The position numbers were made by a program, and so were the translations under genes. This document shows positions 34,778 to 43,463 of a stretch of 64,000 nt of DNA, one piece after another. Each line of letters starts with the position of its first letter. Position 1 is the first letter of the stretch. The stretch covers positions 1,241,114-1,305,113 of the forward strand of contig NZ_JH815198.1 in NCBI RefSeq assembly GCF_000296445.1, read 5' to 3'. Source of the DNA: Slackia piriformis YIT 12062 (lineage in GTDB: Bacteria; Actinomycetota; Coriobacteriia; Coriobacteriales; Eggerthellaceae). A model generated the notes under the pieces. The model did no database searches. It was given only the letters and a program-made list of their open reading frames with translations, and was not told the origin of the DNA.

Positions 34778-35638
34778 TTATTCGCCCAAAGCGAAGCGCT
34801 TGAAGTCGACAACCTTGATGGAACCGCCAAGCTTCTTGGCAACCTCGTCGGTGTACTGAGCGATGGTCTGGTCGGGGTTCTTGACGAACGCCTGCTCGGT
34901 GAGGCACTGCTCCTTGTAGAACTTCTCCAGACGACCGGTAGCCATCTTCTCCTGGATAGCCTCGGGCTTGCCGGACTCTGCAGCCTGAGCCTTATAGATG
35001 CTCATCTCGTGCTCGACGACGGCAGGATCGACCTGGTCGCGGTTGGCAGCGATCGGAGCAACGGCAGCAACCTGCATGGCAACGTCGCGGCCGTACTGCT
35101 TGAACTCATCAGAAGCGGTATCTACGCCCTCGACGTCGAAGGAAACCAGAACGCCGATCTTGCCGCCCATGTGGATGTAGGAAGAAACAGCGCCAGCCTC
35201 AACGACAGCAAAGCGAGCGAGCTGGGTGTTCTCGCCCATAACATGGATGCAGTCGGTAACGACGGCCTCGACGGTCTCGCCGTCAATCTCGGCAGCCTTG
35301 AGCGCGTCCATGTCGGCAGGCTTGGCGGCGAGGGCAGCCTTGGCGACCTTCTCGGCGTAAGCCTTGAACTTCTCGTTCATGCCAACGAAGTCGGTCTCGC
35401 AGTTGAGCTCGACGACAGCGCCGGTGGTTGCGTCCTCGGAAACGAGAGCCATAACGGTGCCTTCATTGGTGGCACGGCCGGCCTTCTTAGCAACAGCGGC
35501 AAGACCGCGGGTGCGCAGAACGTCGACGGCCTTGTCCATATCGCCGTCGGCCTCGACGAGGGCCTTCTTGCACTCCATCATGCCGGCGCCGGTCATTTCG
35601 CGGAGTTCCTTGACCATAGCAGCGGTAATGTTAGCCAT
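34778..35638 (-). CDS. tsf: Elongation factor Ts
   Basis: Nucleotide exchange factor for EF-Tu. The 286 residues have the N-terminal UBA-like domain (AAMVKELREMTGAGMMECKKAL), the core TDF motif region (ELNCETDFVGMNEKF near residue 76) and the coiled-coil-like C-terminal part. An AAAGGAAC ribosome-binding site precedes the ATG. It follows rpsB by 111 bases on the same strand, the usual rpsB-tsf operon. The pyrH and frr genes that often follow are not here. Confidence 0.98.
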   Translation of the reverse strand: MANITAAMVKELREMTGAGMMECKKALVEADGDMDKAVDVLRTRGLAAVAKKAGRATNEGTVMALVSEDATTGAVVELNCETDFVGMNEKFKAYAEKVAKAALAAKPADMDALKAAEIDGETVEAVVTDCIHVMGENTQLARFAVVEAGAVSSYIHMGGKIGVLVSFDVEGVDTASDEFKQYGRDVAMQVAAVAPIAANRDQVDPAVVEHEMSIYKAQAAESGKPEAIQEKMATGRLEKFYKEQCLTEQAFVKNPDQTIAQYTDEVAKKLGGSIKVVDFKRFALGE

Positions 35639-35749
35639 GGAAATGTTCCTTTCTAGAAAAGAGGGCTCCTCAGCAAGGATGCTACTCGCGAACGATGAAA
35701 TTCGCGGAACCGCCTCGAAGCCCGTGCCTATTCGTGCGGAGTAAACGAA

Positions 35750-36511
35750 CTATTCAGCGGCAGGAGCCTCTGCTGCCTCAGCAGCCTCGGCGGCCTCGGC
35801 CTCTGCGACCATCTGCTCTTCGATGACGGGAGCGCCGGTAGCAGCGATCACAGCGTCAGCAACGAAGGTGCAAAGCAGGTCGACGGAGCGGATGGCGTCG
35901 TCGTTTGCGGGGATGCCGTACTCGACGTCGTCGGGGTCGCAGTTGGTGTCAAGGGTGCCGACCACGGGGATGCCAAGACGCTTGGCCTCGTGGATAGCGA
36001 GCTGCTCGCGGTTCGTGTCAACAACGAAGATGGCGTCGGGGACGGTCTTCATGTTGCGGATGCCGTTGAGGTTGAGCTGCAGCTTGGAGAGCTCCTTCTT
36101 CAGCAGGACCTGCTCCTTCTTGGGCAGAACGTCCATGCGTCCGTCGGCCTCCATGGCCTCGAGCTCTTCCATGCGAGCGACGCGAGAGCGGATGGTGACG
36201 AAGTTGGTGAGCATGCCGCCGAGCCAACGAGAGTTAACATAGGGCATACCGCAACGGTCGGCCTGAGCAGCGATGGCTTCCTGAGCCTGCTTCTTGGTGC
36301 CGACGAAGAGAACGGTGCCGCCCTTCTTGGCGACGTTCTCAACGAAGGTGTAGGACTGGTCAAGACCGATGAGGGTCTTCTTGAGATCGATGATGTAGAT
36401 GTCACCACGGTTGCCGAAGATGTACGGCTTCATCTTGGGGTTCCAGCGACGGGTCTGATGACCGAAGTGTGCGCCTGCGTCGAGCAGGGACTTGATGCTG
36501 ACTTTCGCCAT
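35750..36511 (-). CDS. rpsB: 30S ribosomal protein S2
   Basis: S2 binds late to the 30S subunit and contacts S1. From the ATG at 36511 (GGAG six bases upstream) the protein has 253 residues. The N-terminus [26 protein letters not shown] and the [14 protein letters not shown] segment (shown in parts) are diagnostic. The last 30 residues are an Ala/Glu-rich low-complexity tail, common in actinobacterial S2. An alternative ATG four codons earlier would put the ribosome-binding site inside the gene. Confidence 0.98.
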   Translation of the reverse strand: MAKVSIKSLLDAGAHFGHQTRRWNPKMKPYIFGNRGDIYIIDLKKTLIGLDQSYTFVENVAKKGGTVLFVGTKKQAQEAIAAQADRCGMPYVNSRWLGGMLTNFVTIRSRVARMEELEAMEADGRMDVLPKKEQVLLKKELSKLQLNLNGIRNMKTVPDAIFVVDTNREQLAIHEAKRLGIPVVGTLDTNCDPDDVEYGIPANDDAIRSVDLLCTFVADAVIAATGAPVIEEQMVAEAEAAEAAEAAEAPAAE

Positions 36512-36538
36512 TGCAATCTCCATTCGTTAAACCTCTGC

Positions 36539-36570
36539 CTGCGGTCACCCCCTCCCCCGCAGCCTTTTTT
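36539..36570. promoter_or_regulatory. Hairpin in the rpsB leader
   Basis: CTGCGG (36539-36544) and CCGCAG (36557-36562) enclose a purine-rich loop in the rpsB mRNA, 28 bases before the start codon. An A-run precedes it. It could be an S2 autoregulatory site. On the plus strand the same element is followed by T6 and resembles a terminator, but no plus-strand gene ends there. Confidence 0.4.
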
Positions 36571-36627
36571 CAGTGGCCACTCGCGGTGGGAAAGTCACGC
36601 AAGCATGTGAAATATAGAAACTTCGCT

Positions 36628-36655
36628 ATTATACGACGTGTTTTTGCGAATGCAA
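36628..36655 (-). promoter_or_regulatory. Promoter of rpsB-tsf
   Basis: On the minus strand TTGCAT (36650-36655) and a consensus TATAAT (36628-36633) are separated by 16 bases. The leader to rpsB would be about 110 bases. Confidence 0.7.
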
Positions 36656-37243
36656 GAAAAAAGAACGGACGTGCAACGAGTCTCGGGCCGCATGCCGTAA
36701 GCAGATGCGCTCCGATCGCCGCGGCAGACGCGCCACAAGCGCACACAAATCATCTACGCACGAGGACTTCGCAGGCCCTCGTAAAAACCGCTCGGCCACA
36801 CGCTTCGCAGCTTTTGCGCAAATCCACTTGCGCAAACACGAACCTCGCGCCCGAAAACGCTCTCCGACCCACGCAGCCTCTCCAAAAGCGCCAAAACGCA
36901 CGAGAAGACGCCTCCGTTATCGCAAAAATCACGAAACGTACCCGAATCGAGCGCTTCTACGACATGCCGATCGTTTCGGAAGACAGATATTACTCATTAT
37001 TTGGAAATATGGGCATTAATGGCGACTATCTTCGGGAATCTAGCTCTGCTGTTGATACGTTTCGCGCAATATGCGAGTCTGAAGATGCCGCCAGGTGCAT
37101 TTTTATCGCCCAAACGTCCAAAAGCCCGGCTTCGAGACACCTGAATAATGAGAAGTACTCGGGCATTGGAAAACCAAGACCCCAAGGGAAACAGCCAAAC
37201 ACCCAAAGCTTCCGAGCATCCAAAGCGCATCGCATCCTATACC
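36656..37243. other. Intergenic stretch without a supported gene
   Basis: About 590 bases between the rpsB promoter and the YccF gene. Open frames on both strands have Arg-rich, low-quality translations without ribosome-binding sites or domains. No RNA gene, repeat or mobile element signature was found. It may be a decayed region. Confidence 0.45.
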
Positions 37244-37603
37244 TTAAGAAACCACGGCACCGAACGGCATGAGCGAAAGTTTCGCCATCTTGAAGCTTTG
37301 CAGCCCGAAAGGAATGGCCACAATGGTGATGCAACACGCGATGCCGGCCAGCACGTACGCAATTGCCATGGGAATGCCGGCAAATATCAGCCAGACGATA
37401 TTCGCGATCAAGGACGGCGCGCCGCCGCCGTATTCCACGGTCTTGCCGAAAGGCGCCAACGTCAAGCTGGCCATCTTGAATGCCTGACGACCAAGAGGGA
37501 TTCCTATGATGGTGATATAGAACACACAGCCGACAAGCAGCCACCACAAAGCCGTCCAGATACCACCGAGCACGATCCAGATGATGTTACCGAGAGTCTT
37601 CAT
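37244..37603 (-). CDS. yccF: YccF-domain inner membrane protein
   Basis: A 119-residue protein made of two related YccF (DUF307) repeats, each with a membrane hairpin and the motif GIPLGRQAFKMASLTLAPFG or AIPFGLQSFKMAKLSLMPFG. The start at 37603 has AAAGG at seven bases. YccF proteins are widespread small membrane proteins without an established function. It lies 36 bases after the large membrane protein gene on the same strand and is likely co-transcribed with it. Confidence 0.9.
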   Translation of the reverse strand: MKTLGNIIWIVLGGIWTALWWLLVGCVFYITIIGIPLGRQAFKMASLTLAPFGKTVEYGGGAPSLIANIVWLIFAGIPMAIAYVLAGIACCITIVAIPFGLQSFKMAKLSLMPFGAVVS

Positions 37604-37639
37604 TGCAGAACCTTTCACCCTAAGCGGCCCAACCGTCTC

Positions 37640-39364
37640 CTACTTCCCTGCCGTACCGTCGCTCAAGCCGGCAATGCGCCCGCCGATGTCGCCCGAGCAG
37701 ATACGCTCGAACTCCTCCAGCAATGCAAAGGTATCGCTTCGTGCCAGATCAATAAGGGCAGAAACTTCGGCCTTGCGCGTTTCTTCGCTTGTGTCTCCAC
37801 CGGTGCCAAGCAGGGCTTTCCTGGTGTTTTCGTTCATTGGGCTCTCATCAAGCGGCTTCCAAAGCTCAAGCCGCCCCTTCTCCCGCGCGAGCTCTTTCAT
37901 ATAATCCCCCGCAGAAGACACCCCCATAGGAGAATCGGACCCGCCGTCGTTGATTTCAATCCAGTACTCGGACATCGTCTGCGTCATGACGTCGACATAG
38001 TCCGCATACGCTCGCTCCAGCTCCGCCTTATCGACAGGACCCGCAACCTTCGCTTTGAAATTCTCGACCGCCCTACCTTCGCCAAAGCCGCCCAGATATC
38101 CTGCAATGCCGCCGAAAACACCCTCGCTCCAGCTGAGGTACGAATCCACGTGAAGCGAACACTGGTCGTAGTACTCGTTAATCAGTGGGTCGAGCGTTTG
38201 CTTTCTTTCCTCGATTAGCTCAGAGAATCTCTGCCGATACCTCTCGTTGATATCGCACTCTTCCTTATGCTCTTCGATTGCACCTTCCAAAACAGCCACG
38301 ATATCGTCCGTGCTCTCTTTGACGAAAGCATCCGCCGCCGTGTATTCGTCGGTCTCCCGAGCTTTTGACGTTGCATCCTCGAGCAGCCAGAACGCGAAAA
38401 ATGACGCGACCGATAGCAGTCCAATTGCCACGAAGTATCTCAGAAGATACGGACGTTCTCCCTGGCGTTTCTCGACATGCAACCAAGTCTCATCCTCGGT
38501 GAAAACATCAACATCGTCCCTGATAGGAAGAAGCTGAAACTCGCTTTTCATCTCCTGCCAAGAAAGCAGACAGAAGGCAAACTGGCTCACCACGCTCAAG
38601 AACACCGAAAGCGCCAAAGCGAATTTCACTGCAAAAGCCGCGAAAAACGACGTCTTTGCTATCTGAAGCAAGCCGTAGTTCGTCAGATTGTTCATGAGCG
38701 CCGATAGCTTATCCGCTTCGCTCAAAAACGCCGAAGGCGCGTCCGCGAACGGCATATACGGATGACGAAGAAGGTCCAACGCATCAAACTGAGCATCCAC
38801 CGATCCCTGCACGGACAGCACCGCATAGACCAGACATAGCACGAACAGGACAAGTCCGCCGCTCCATTTCATTGCCTTCGCCTTGCAATATTGAGAACGA
38901 AACTCCTTCTTGGCAATCCTGTTAGCGATGCGATATGCCAGATAATACAGAGGAACGGCCGCCCAGATCAGGACCCAGATAAGACCATCCCAGCGAGGAG
39001 CGCCCAAGATGAAGAAAAACGCCGAAAACAGCGAGAGCACGAAAAGGGCGACGAACCAAATCAGCCATTTCCTGTTGTATCTCGAAAGCTCGCCACCTTC
39101 GGAAAACATATCCTGCCTGTGAACGCGTCTGATCATCACGTAATACAGAGCGCCCATAGTAGCAACCAGGGCATATATAAGAAACATCGGAGGGAAGGCG
39201 AACCAGGGTAAACTCGTGGCGCAGCTGCCGGCAAGCGTCAGAAATGCGGCCAGAAGAACCGCTTTGACGAGATACTGGAGGGCGTCTTTCCCATGCAGGC
39301 CGGCAAAAGCGCTGCGAATTGCATGCAACGCCGAGTCCACCCTGTCGTCAAATGTAACGAACAT
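37640..39364 (-). CDS. Large multi-pass membrane protein of unknown function
   Basis: I do not recognise a family. The start at 39364 (GGAAGGAAAGG upstream) gives 574 residues; an in-frame start at 39430 would add 22. About seven hydrophobic segments fall in two groups: two near residues 33-75, then about 100-150, 165-190, 230-270 and one at about 310-330. The C-terminal 240 residues are soluble, acidic and helical (DIVAVLEGAIEEHKEECDI and RYRQRFSELIEERKQTLD), with Glu- and Lys-rich stretches that look like coiled coil. It shares a strand and a short gap with the YccF gene. No catalytic motif is evident. A transporter or a signalling membrane protein are both possible. Confidence 0.75.
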   Translation of the reverse strand: MFVTFDDRVDSALHAIRSAFAGLHGKDALQYLVKAVLLAAFLTLAGSCATSLPWFAFPPMFLIYALVATMGALYYVMIRRVHRQDMFSEGGELSRYNRKWLIWFVALFVLSLFSAFFFILGAPRWDGLIWVLIWAAVPLYYLAYRIANRIAKKEFRSQYCKAKAMKWSGGLVLFVLCLVYAVLSVQGSVDAQFDALDLLRHPYMPFADAPSAFLSEADKLSALMNNLTNYGLLQIAKTSFFAAFAVKFALALSVFLSVVSQFAFCLLSWQEMKSEFQLLPIRDDVDVFTEDETWLHVEKRQGERPYLLRYFVAIGLLSVASFFAFWLLEDATSKARETDEYTAADAFVKESTDDIVAVLEGAIEEHKEECDINERYRQRFSELIEERKQTLDPLINEYYDQCSLHVDSYLSWSEGVFGGIAGYLGGFGEGRAVENFKAKVAGPVDKAELERAYADYVDVMTQTMSEYWIEINDGGSDSPMGVSSAGDYMKELAREKGRLELWKPLDESPMNENTRKALLGTGGDTSEETRKAEVSALIDLARSDTFALLEEFERICSGDIGGRIAGLSDGTAGK

Positions 39365-39620
39365 GCTTGCCTTTCCTTCCAAGGTTGCTTGCTGCTGCAT
39401 AGCATTCGCGTTCAGGGGCGGTGAGCTCATTCATCGGGCGAATTCTCAGGCCTAGTACGACTGCATCGACCATTCGCTCAATCGAATCCCCTTGCTCACA
39501 TGTCTGACAAGTCGAATCCACATAGCAGTGAATTCTTGGTTCTAGGTGAATCCGCGCCGAAGCAAAACGTGACGAAATTATATAATCAGCGAGCACGGCA
39601 CACCGTGGGGAGGCGATTGT

Positions 39621-39782
39621 ATGAAGGCAATCTTCGCAATCATGTTTTGGGTGACGGGAATCACGAACGGGGTGCCATCCGACTCCATTCGACCAATACT
39701 CGTGATTTGCGCCATCATCGTCACCACAATAGCATGCGTTACGCTATTCTCTGCAACAACAATGATTGACGCGTCGCTTTGA
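39621..39782 (+). CDS. 53-residue small membrane protein
   Basis: A short frame (M-K-A-I-F-A-I-M-F-W-V...) with a strong GGGGAGG ribosome-binding site seven bases before the ATG. Residues 1-13 are hydrophobic, and a clear membrane segment follows at about residues 25-45 (RPILVICAIIVTTIACVTLF). It lies between two minus-strand genes and is the only plus-strand frame there with a good translation start. I do not recognise it. It could be a small membrane regulator or toxin-like peptide, but no antitoxin or partner is visible. Confidence 0.5.
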   Translation: MKAIFAIMFWVTGITNGVPSDSIRPILVICAIIVTTIACVTLFSATTMIDASL

Positions 39783-39812
39783 TAACTCTTTCGATGGAAT
39801 CCTTCCTCTTCC

Positions 39813-41183
39813 CTAGCCCAGAAGCCACTTCCATGCCGGAGCGATTTTGATAACGCCCTCGGACGTTTCGATTTCGCCTTCTTCGTCAGATGTCACAATA
39901 ACCGCATCTTGAGCATGAAGCTTCCTCATGCCCGCCACAAGAGCAGCCACTTCGCGCTTCTTCGTTTTCTGATCATTCAGCGATACGGACACCTGGATAA
40001 GATGAAGGGGCTCGAGCAGCAATGCATCCCCCACCACGAAATCTATTTCATGCCTTTTTCCGCCGTCTTCAAATAGACAACGAGAAATAGCCCCTTGGCG
40101 CATCGAGGGAGATACACGTCTCAGGCGATCGAATACCGCCGTTTCTAGCCTTTGGCCAGAATCGACCGAAGACGAAGGCGAAAACGAAGCGAACAAAGCC
40201 GGATCGGCAGCATACACTTTTGCCGCGGAACGCGCATTGTCAGCAAGAGCCGTTGAATAATTCTTGACCGAAAACAGCAGATACGCCTCTTCGTAATATC
40301 CCAACAATCGAGAGAGGGATTCCCGCCCTATCGAAATTCCGCGACTGCGAAACTCGTTGTAAACCTTGTTTACGGACAGTTCGCGCGCCGATGTTGCCAT
40401 GCACCGCGAGAGAAAAAGCGATGCCGCCAAGGGATTCCCTATGCCGTAGCGCTCGATGATGTCGTAGTTCACCGTTCTGTTAGCGTATTCCTGCAAAAGC
40501 TGCGTTGCATCTGCGCGACTAAGATTTTGAGCCGCGATAAACCCGCCACCTTCAAGGTACGAACCGCACGCTTTTCTCAATCGAGCGCGTTCGGCGCTTG
40601 ATGCCTCCTTATCACCCGACAAAACGCCGCCAGCGACTTGATGCCCGTGAAACCTAACGTATTCGGAAAAACTCATCGGGAACATCTCCCGCGACAATGC
40701 GCGCCCTCGAAATTCCGTGGCTAAGTTGAGGGAAAGCATTTTCGACGACGAACCCGTGACGTATATCGTCGCCACCTGAGTATCCACCATGCGTCGCATG
40801 AATGCTCCCCAATCGGGGATTTCCTGTATCTCATCGAAAAAGAAAAACGCTCCGTTGGTTTTCGAAGCTGGATGCATTGAATAATACGTCTCTACCACGT
40901 CGTTGAGAACCGAAGAGTCGTACGGCTTGAGGCGTTCGTCATCGAAGTTGAAATACAGAATTGACTCGAAGTCATATCCTAATTCAAGAATACGGTGCAT
41001 TTCCTGATAAAGACGATAGGTCTTGCCGCAGCGACGCACTCCGACGACGACCTGAACAAGGTTTGATCGAGCGGGCTTCTGAACCTCACCGAGAGAGATA
41101 TCCCTCTTGAAGACATCGGGAATTCCCTGGTCATAGAACTCGGCCAGCTTATCGACCACAACGGAATGAAATTGTGAGATCAT
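39813..41183 (-). CDS. AAA_14/DUF4143 family ATPase
   Basis: ATPase of the group with an AAA_14 domain and a C-terminal DUF4143 nuclease-like domain. From the ATG at 41183 it has 456 residues; a GTG at 41192 is also possible. The P-loop VVGVRRCGKT is at about residues 46-55, the Walker B FFFFDEIQEI near 111-120, and the sensor-like VTGSSSKML follows. The DUF4143 part includes RALSREMFPMSFSEYV and, near the end, the PD-(D/E)XK-like EIDFVVGD. Such proteins are common in gut anaerobes, often as variable accessory genes, and their role is not established. Its promoter is embedded in nested inverted repeats, suggesting tight control or self-control. Confidence 0.88.
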   Translation of the reverse strand: MISQFHSVVVDKLAEFYDQGIPDVFKRDISLGEVQKPARSNLVQVVVGVRRCGKTYRLYQEMHRILELGYDFESILYFNFDDERLKPYDSSVLNDVVETYYSMHPASKTNGAFFFFDEIQEIPDWGAFMRRMVDTQVATIYVTGSSSKMLSLNLATEFRGRALSREMFPMSFSEYVRFHGHQVAGGVLSGDKEASSAERARLRKACGSYLEGGGFIAAQNLSRADATQLLQEYANRTVNYDIIERYGIGNPLAASLFLSRCMATSARELSVNKVYNEFRSRGISIGRESLSRLLGYYEEAYLLFSVKNYSTALADNARSAAKVYAADPALFASFSPSSSVDSGQRLETAVFDRLRRVSPSMRQGAISRCLFEDGGKRHEIDFVVGDALLLEPLHLIQVSVSLNDQKTKKREVAALVAGMRKLHAQDAVIVTSDEEGEIETSEGVIKIAPAWKWLLG

Positions 41184-41203
41184 AGCAATCACCCATTTCT
41201 TAT

Positions 41204-41258
41204 CGTTTCAGGCGACAAGAAAGTATAAATCTTGTCGCCTGAAACGACAAGATTTATA
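41204..41258. promoter_or_regulatory. Nested inverted repeats overlapping the ATPase promoter
   Basis: CGTTTCAGGCGACAAGA (41204-41220) and its perfect reverse complement (41230-41246) form a 17-base inverted repeat. The right arm also pairs with a third copy: TATAAATCTTGTCG and CGACAAGATTTATA (41245-41258). On the minus strand -35 TTGTCG and -10 TATACT, 17 bases apart, lie inside these repeats, so a bound protein would block or shape transcription of the ATPase gene. Confidence 0.65.
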
Positions 41259-41392
41259 AAACAAGGATAGGATGAAGGGTCTTAGGGGATACGCAAAGTA
41301 AGCTAATGGCGAACGATTAAAAAGAAGCAGAATGGCATCGAAGCTAACCTCCGATTCATCGTCTCAGACAGCAAGTCAAGAGTATGGACGCA

Positions 41393-42463
41393 TTAGCTCT
41401 TCTTTCGCAACGATCCAAGAAAATCAGAAACCGTTTGAGTTGCCTGGGAGGCGGTATCGCCGGCAATCTTCACCGCTCCAGAAGCCGCCGCACCAACTTT
41501 CTGCATGCCTTCCGCAGCAACCGTTCCTGCTCCTTTTGCCGCATCGACCGCCACATTGGTCGCACGACCCATATCCTCGGATGCTTTGAGAAGGGCTTCC
41601 GACACTCTGTCTTTACCTGCATCTTCTACGTCTGGGGCAATGCCCGACGCAGGCAATGAGCGCAAGTGTTTGCGCAGTCGTTCAGCGCTCGGCTTAAATG
41701 ATGCGTACGTCATTCCTCCCGATACAACCCCACCTATTACGGGAACAGCTTTTCCAGCTGTTTTTGCGAACGTATTCTTCGTCACCTTGATTCCTATGGC
41801 ACCGAGAATCTTTTTCATCAGGGGATACCAGGCGGTTTTCGTAAGCGCTTTGCGTTCGACCGTCTTTACGACATGGGGCATGGCAACCTCCGCCGCGAAA
41901 CGAGTAAGCTGTGTCGCAGCAGTCCCAACACCAAGCATAACCCCCATGAGAACCACAAGCTCCAGAATGGTTTCGTCGTCAATTTCATCGTTATCATCAA
42001 GAAACGTCTGCCATCCGTAAAGGTACGCAAGTTTCTGTTCAACACGCAGAACGTGCGCAAAATACTGGACTAAATCGGCAGGAACGGTACCAGCAAGCGC
42101 AATGCCTCCTGGAATGCCCGTCGCAAAAGAAATCGCGGAGCACTTTTTCGTCTCGAAATCAATCACGGCACGTGCAGCTTTATCCACCTGCTCCGCCGTC
42201 ATACCCGCGGCGATAGGCGTAGACGCTATGGCTCGTTCGATGTCTACATTCGTGCTATATTTCGCAAGCTCATTGCGGAAGAATTTCTCACGCTCAACTT
42301 TGACACCCGTCAGAGAGACCGCACGCCGGACAAGTTCATATGCAAACTTTTCGGCTTCCGATTCGTCGAGGCCTCTTTTATCCATTATGTGCGAGGCAGG
42401 ACTTTCGCTCTCGTTGGCTTCATGTACAGTAGCGTCCGTCATGTTAGCCTTCTGTTCGACCAT
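41393..42463 (-). CDS. EcsC-like protein
   Basis: A 356-residue protein that resembles the EcsC family: a charged helical N-terminus, glycine-rich hydrophobic stretches (ATGIPGGIALAGTVPADLVQ near 115-134, LVVLMGVMLGVGTAA, VPVIGGVVSGGMTYASF) and a C-terminal region rich in Ala, Gly, Lys and Glu that can form amphipathic helices (KASEDMGRATNVAVDAAKGAG). It has no signal peptide. AAGGGGG precedes the ATG at seven bases. EcsC proteins are thought to be membrane-associated, but the reaction is unknown. The family call rests on the hydrophobic motif pattern and is moderate. Confidence 0.65.
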   Translation of the reverse strand: MVEQKANMTDATVHEANESESPASHIMDKRGLDESEAEKFAYELVRRAVSLTGVKVEREKFFRNELAKYSTNVDIERAIASTPIAAGMTAEQVDKAARAVIDFETKKCSAISFATGIPGGIALAGTVPADLVQYFAHVLRVEQKLAYLYGWQTFLDDNDEIDDETILELVVLMGVMLGVGTAATQLTRFAAEVAMPHVVKTVERKALTKTAWYPLMKKILGAIGIKVTKNTFAKTAGKAVPVIGGVVSGGMTYASFKPSAERLRKHLRSLPASGIAPDVEDAGKDRVSEALLKASEDMGRATNVAVDAAKGAGTVAAEGMQKVGAAASGAVKIAGDTASQATQTVSDFLGSLRKKS

Positions 42464-42657
42464 AGTGCAATCCCCCTTTGCATAGACCCCAGCACAGACA
42501 AAACGTCATTCTTCAAGCACGATACGCGTTAAGCCTCTCCAGTCGCCAAAATTCTTGGCTCTCGGAGTGTTCGATAGTCAAGTTGGCGGTTTTTCCAATC
42601 GCAGTGCAAAAACATGCTCGAAATCCCTCGCCTTCGCCATTTTGCCAAGCAAGACAG

Positions 42658-42683
42658 TAGCGGCTCTCTACAGAGAGCCGCTA
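42658..42683. repeat. Perfect hairpin upstream of the XRE gene
   Basis: TAGCGGCTCTC and GAGAGCCGCTA form an 11-base stem with a TACA loop. Neither side has a T-run. It lies 29 bases before the XRE regulator start and may be an operator or an mRNA hairpin. Confidence 0.5.
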
Positions 42684-42711
42684 TAAACAATAAAACACCT
42701 ACACTAGATGA

Positions 42712-42927
42712 ATGGAGAACGCTCGCGAAAAGAAACGCCTCGGCCTCGCCGTCAAAACCGCCCGGGAAAAGCAGGGCATCTCGCAGCGTCGTTTCGCCCT
42801 GATGACGGGAACGAGCCGTTCTTACCTCTGGAAAATCGAATCCGGATCGGCCGATATAGGCATCGACGTTTTGTGCAAAATTGCCTGAGCCCTAGGCGTC
42901 AAAGTGAGCGACCTAATCGATTTCTGA
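42712..42927 (+). pseudogene. XRE-family HTH regulator broken by an in-frame TGA
   Basis: The frame encodes a 71-residue Cro/C1-type regulator. Helix-turn-helix residues are clear: LGLAVKTAREKQGISQRRFA, MTGTSRSYLWKIESG and DVLCKIA. Codon 59 (42886-42888) is TGA, and the same frame continues ALGVKVSDLIDF, which is exactly the expected last helix of the domain. One substitution would restore the gene. As it stands the product has 58 residues and lacks helix 5. There is no strong ribosome-binding site. It converges on the broken lipoprotein gene with 11 bases between them. Confidence 0.8.
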
Positions 42928-42938
42928 CCCTCGTCCCA

Positions 42939-43421
42939 CTACAGCAGCCCCGCCGTTTTCGTCGCGATACGTCCGCTTACTTCCGCAAGGTAAAGCGCAT
43001 CGGCTTCACTGAGCGTATCCTTGTCAATTTCGCTTATAGCCGACATCGTTTCAGCATATTGCTGCATATACGTGCCGTACTCGGCCATCATCGATGCAGG
43101 ATTGCCCGATTCTCTGTACTCCTTCATAAAGGCAACGTATTCATCGAAGAACGCTCCATAGCTATCCATGGCCTCTTTGAATTCGGGGGTTACACCGTCC
43201 ACGGAAGCTTGGTCGGCACCATCCCCACCCTGTTTCGCAGCGTCGCTCGAGGAAGACCCATCGAGTTCTCTTCCGAACTGGTCGACTTCTTCACCCATCT
43301 GATCGATTCTCTCGTCTAGCTGGTCGACCTCTTCCTCCAAAGACTAGCCACCGCATCCCGAAAGAACCGCTGCCATAAAGCACGCACACGCTGCAACGGC
43401 TATCTTTTTGTACATTTTCAT
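42939..43421 (-). pseudogene. Lipoprotein gene broken by an in-frame TAG after the lipobox
   Basis: From the ATG at 43421 (GAAAGG upstream) the frame encodes a lipoprotein signal (KKIAVAACACFMAAVLSGCGG with lipobox LSGC), then a TAG at codon 26 (43344-43346), and then an open frame of 134 residues. That part begins SLEEEVDQLDERIDQMGEE, a clear heptad coiled coil, and then continues as an acidic helical domain. The amber codon sits two residues after the lipid-modified cysteine. A TTG after the stop could start a cytoplasmic version, but a lipoprotein is the natural reading. I do not recognise the mature domain. Confidence 0.75.
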
Positions 43422-43463
43422 GCACCTTTCAATATCGTTTCATTCCTCTGCTTGACGAAAATG

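Noticed and set aside
36511-37272. A 253-codon plus-strand frame upstream of the YccF gene
   Set aside because: No ribosome-binding site or recognisable motif; Arg/Pro/Ser-rich translation typical of a chance frame.
39348-39596. An 82-codon minus-strand frame over the start of the large membrane protein
   Set aside because: It overlaps the better supported gene start and lacks a ribosome-binding site and homology.
42886-42888. Selenocysteine or tryptophan recoding of the TGA in the XRE gene
   Set aside because: No selenocysteine-type stem-loop follows, the family has no Sec, and other genes in the window use TGA as a normal stop.
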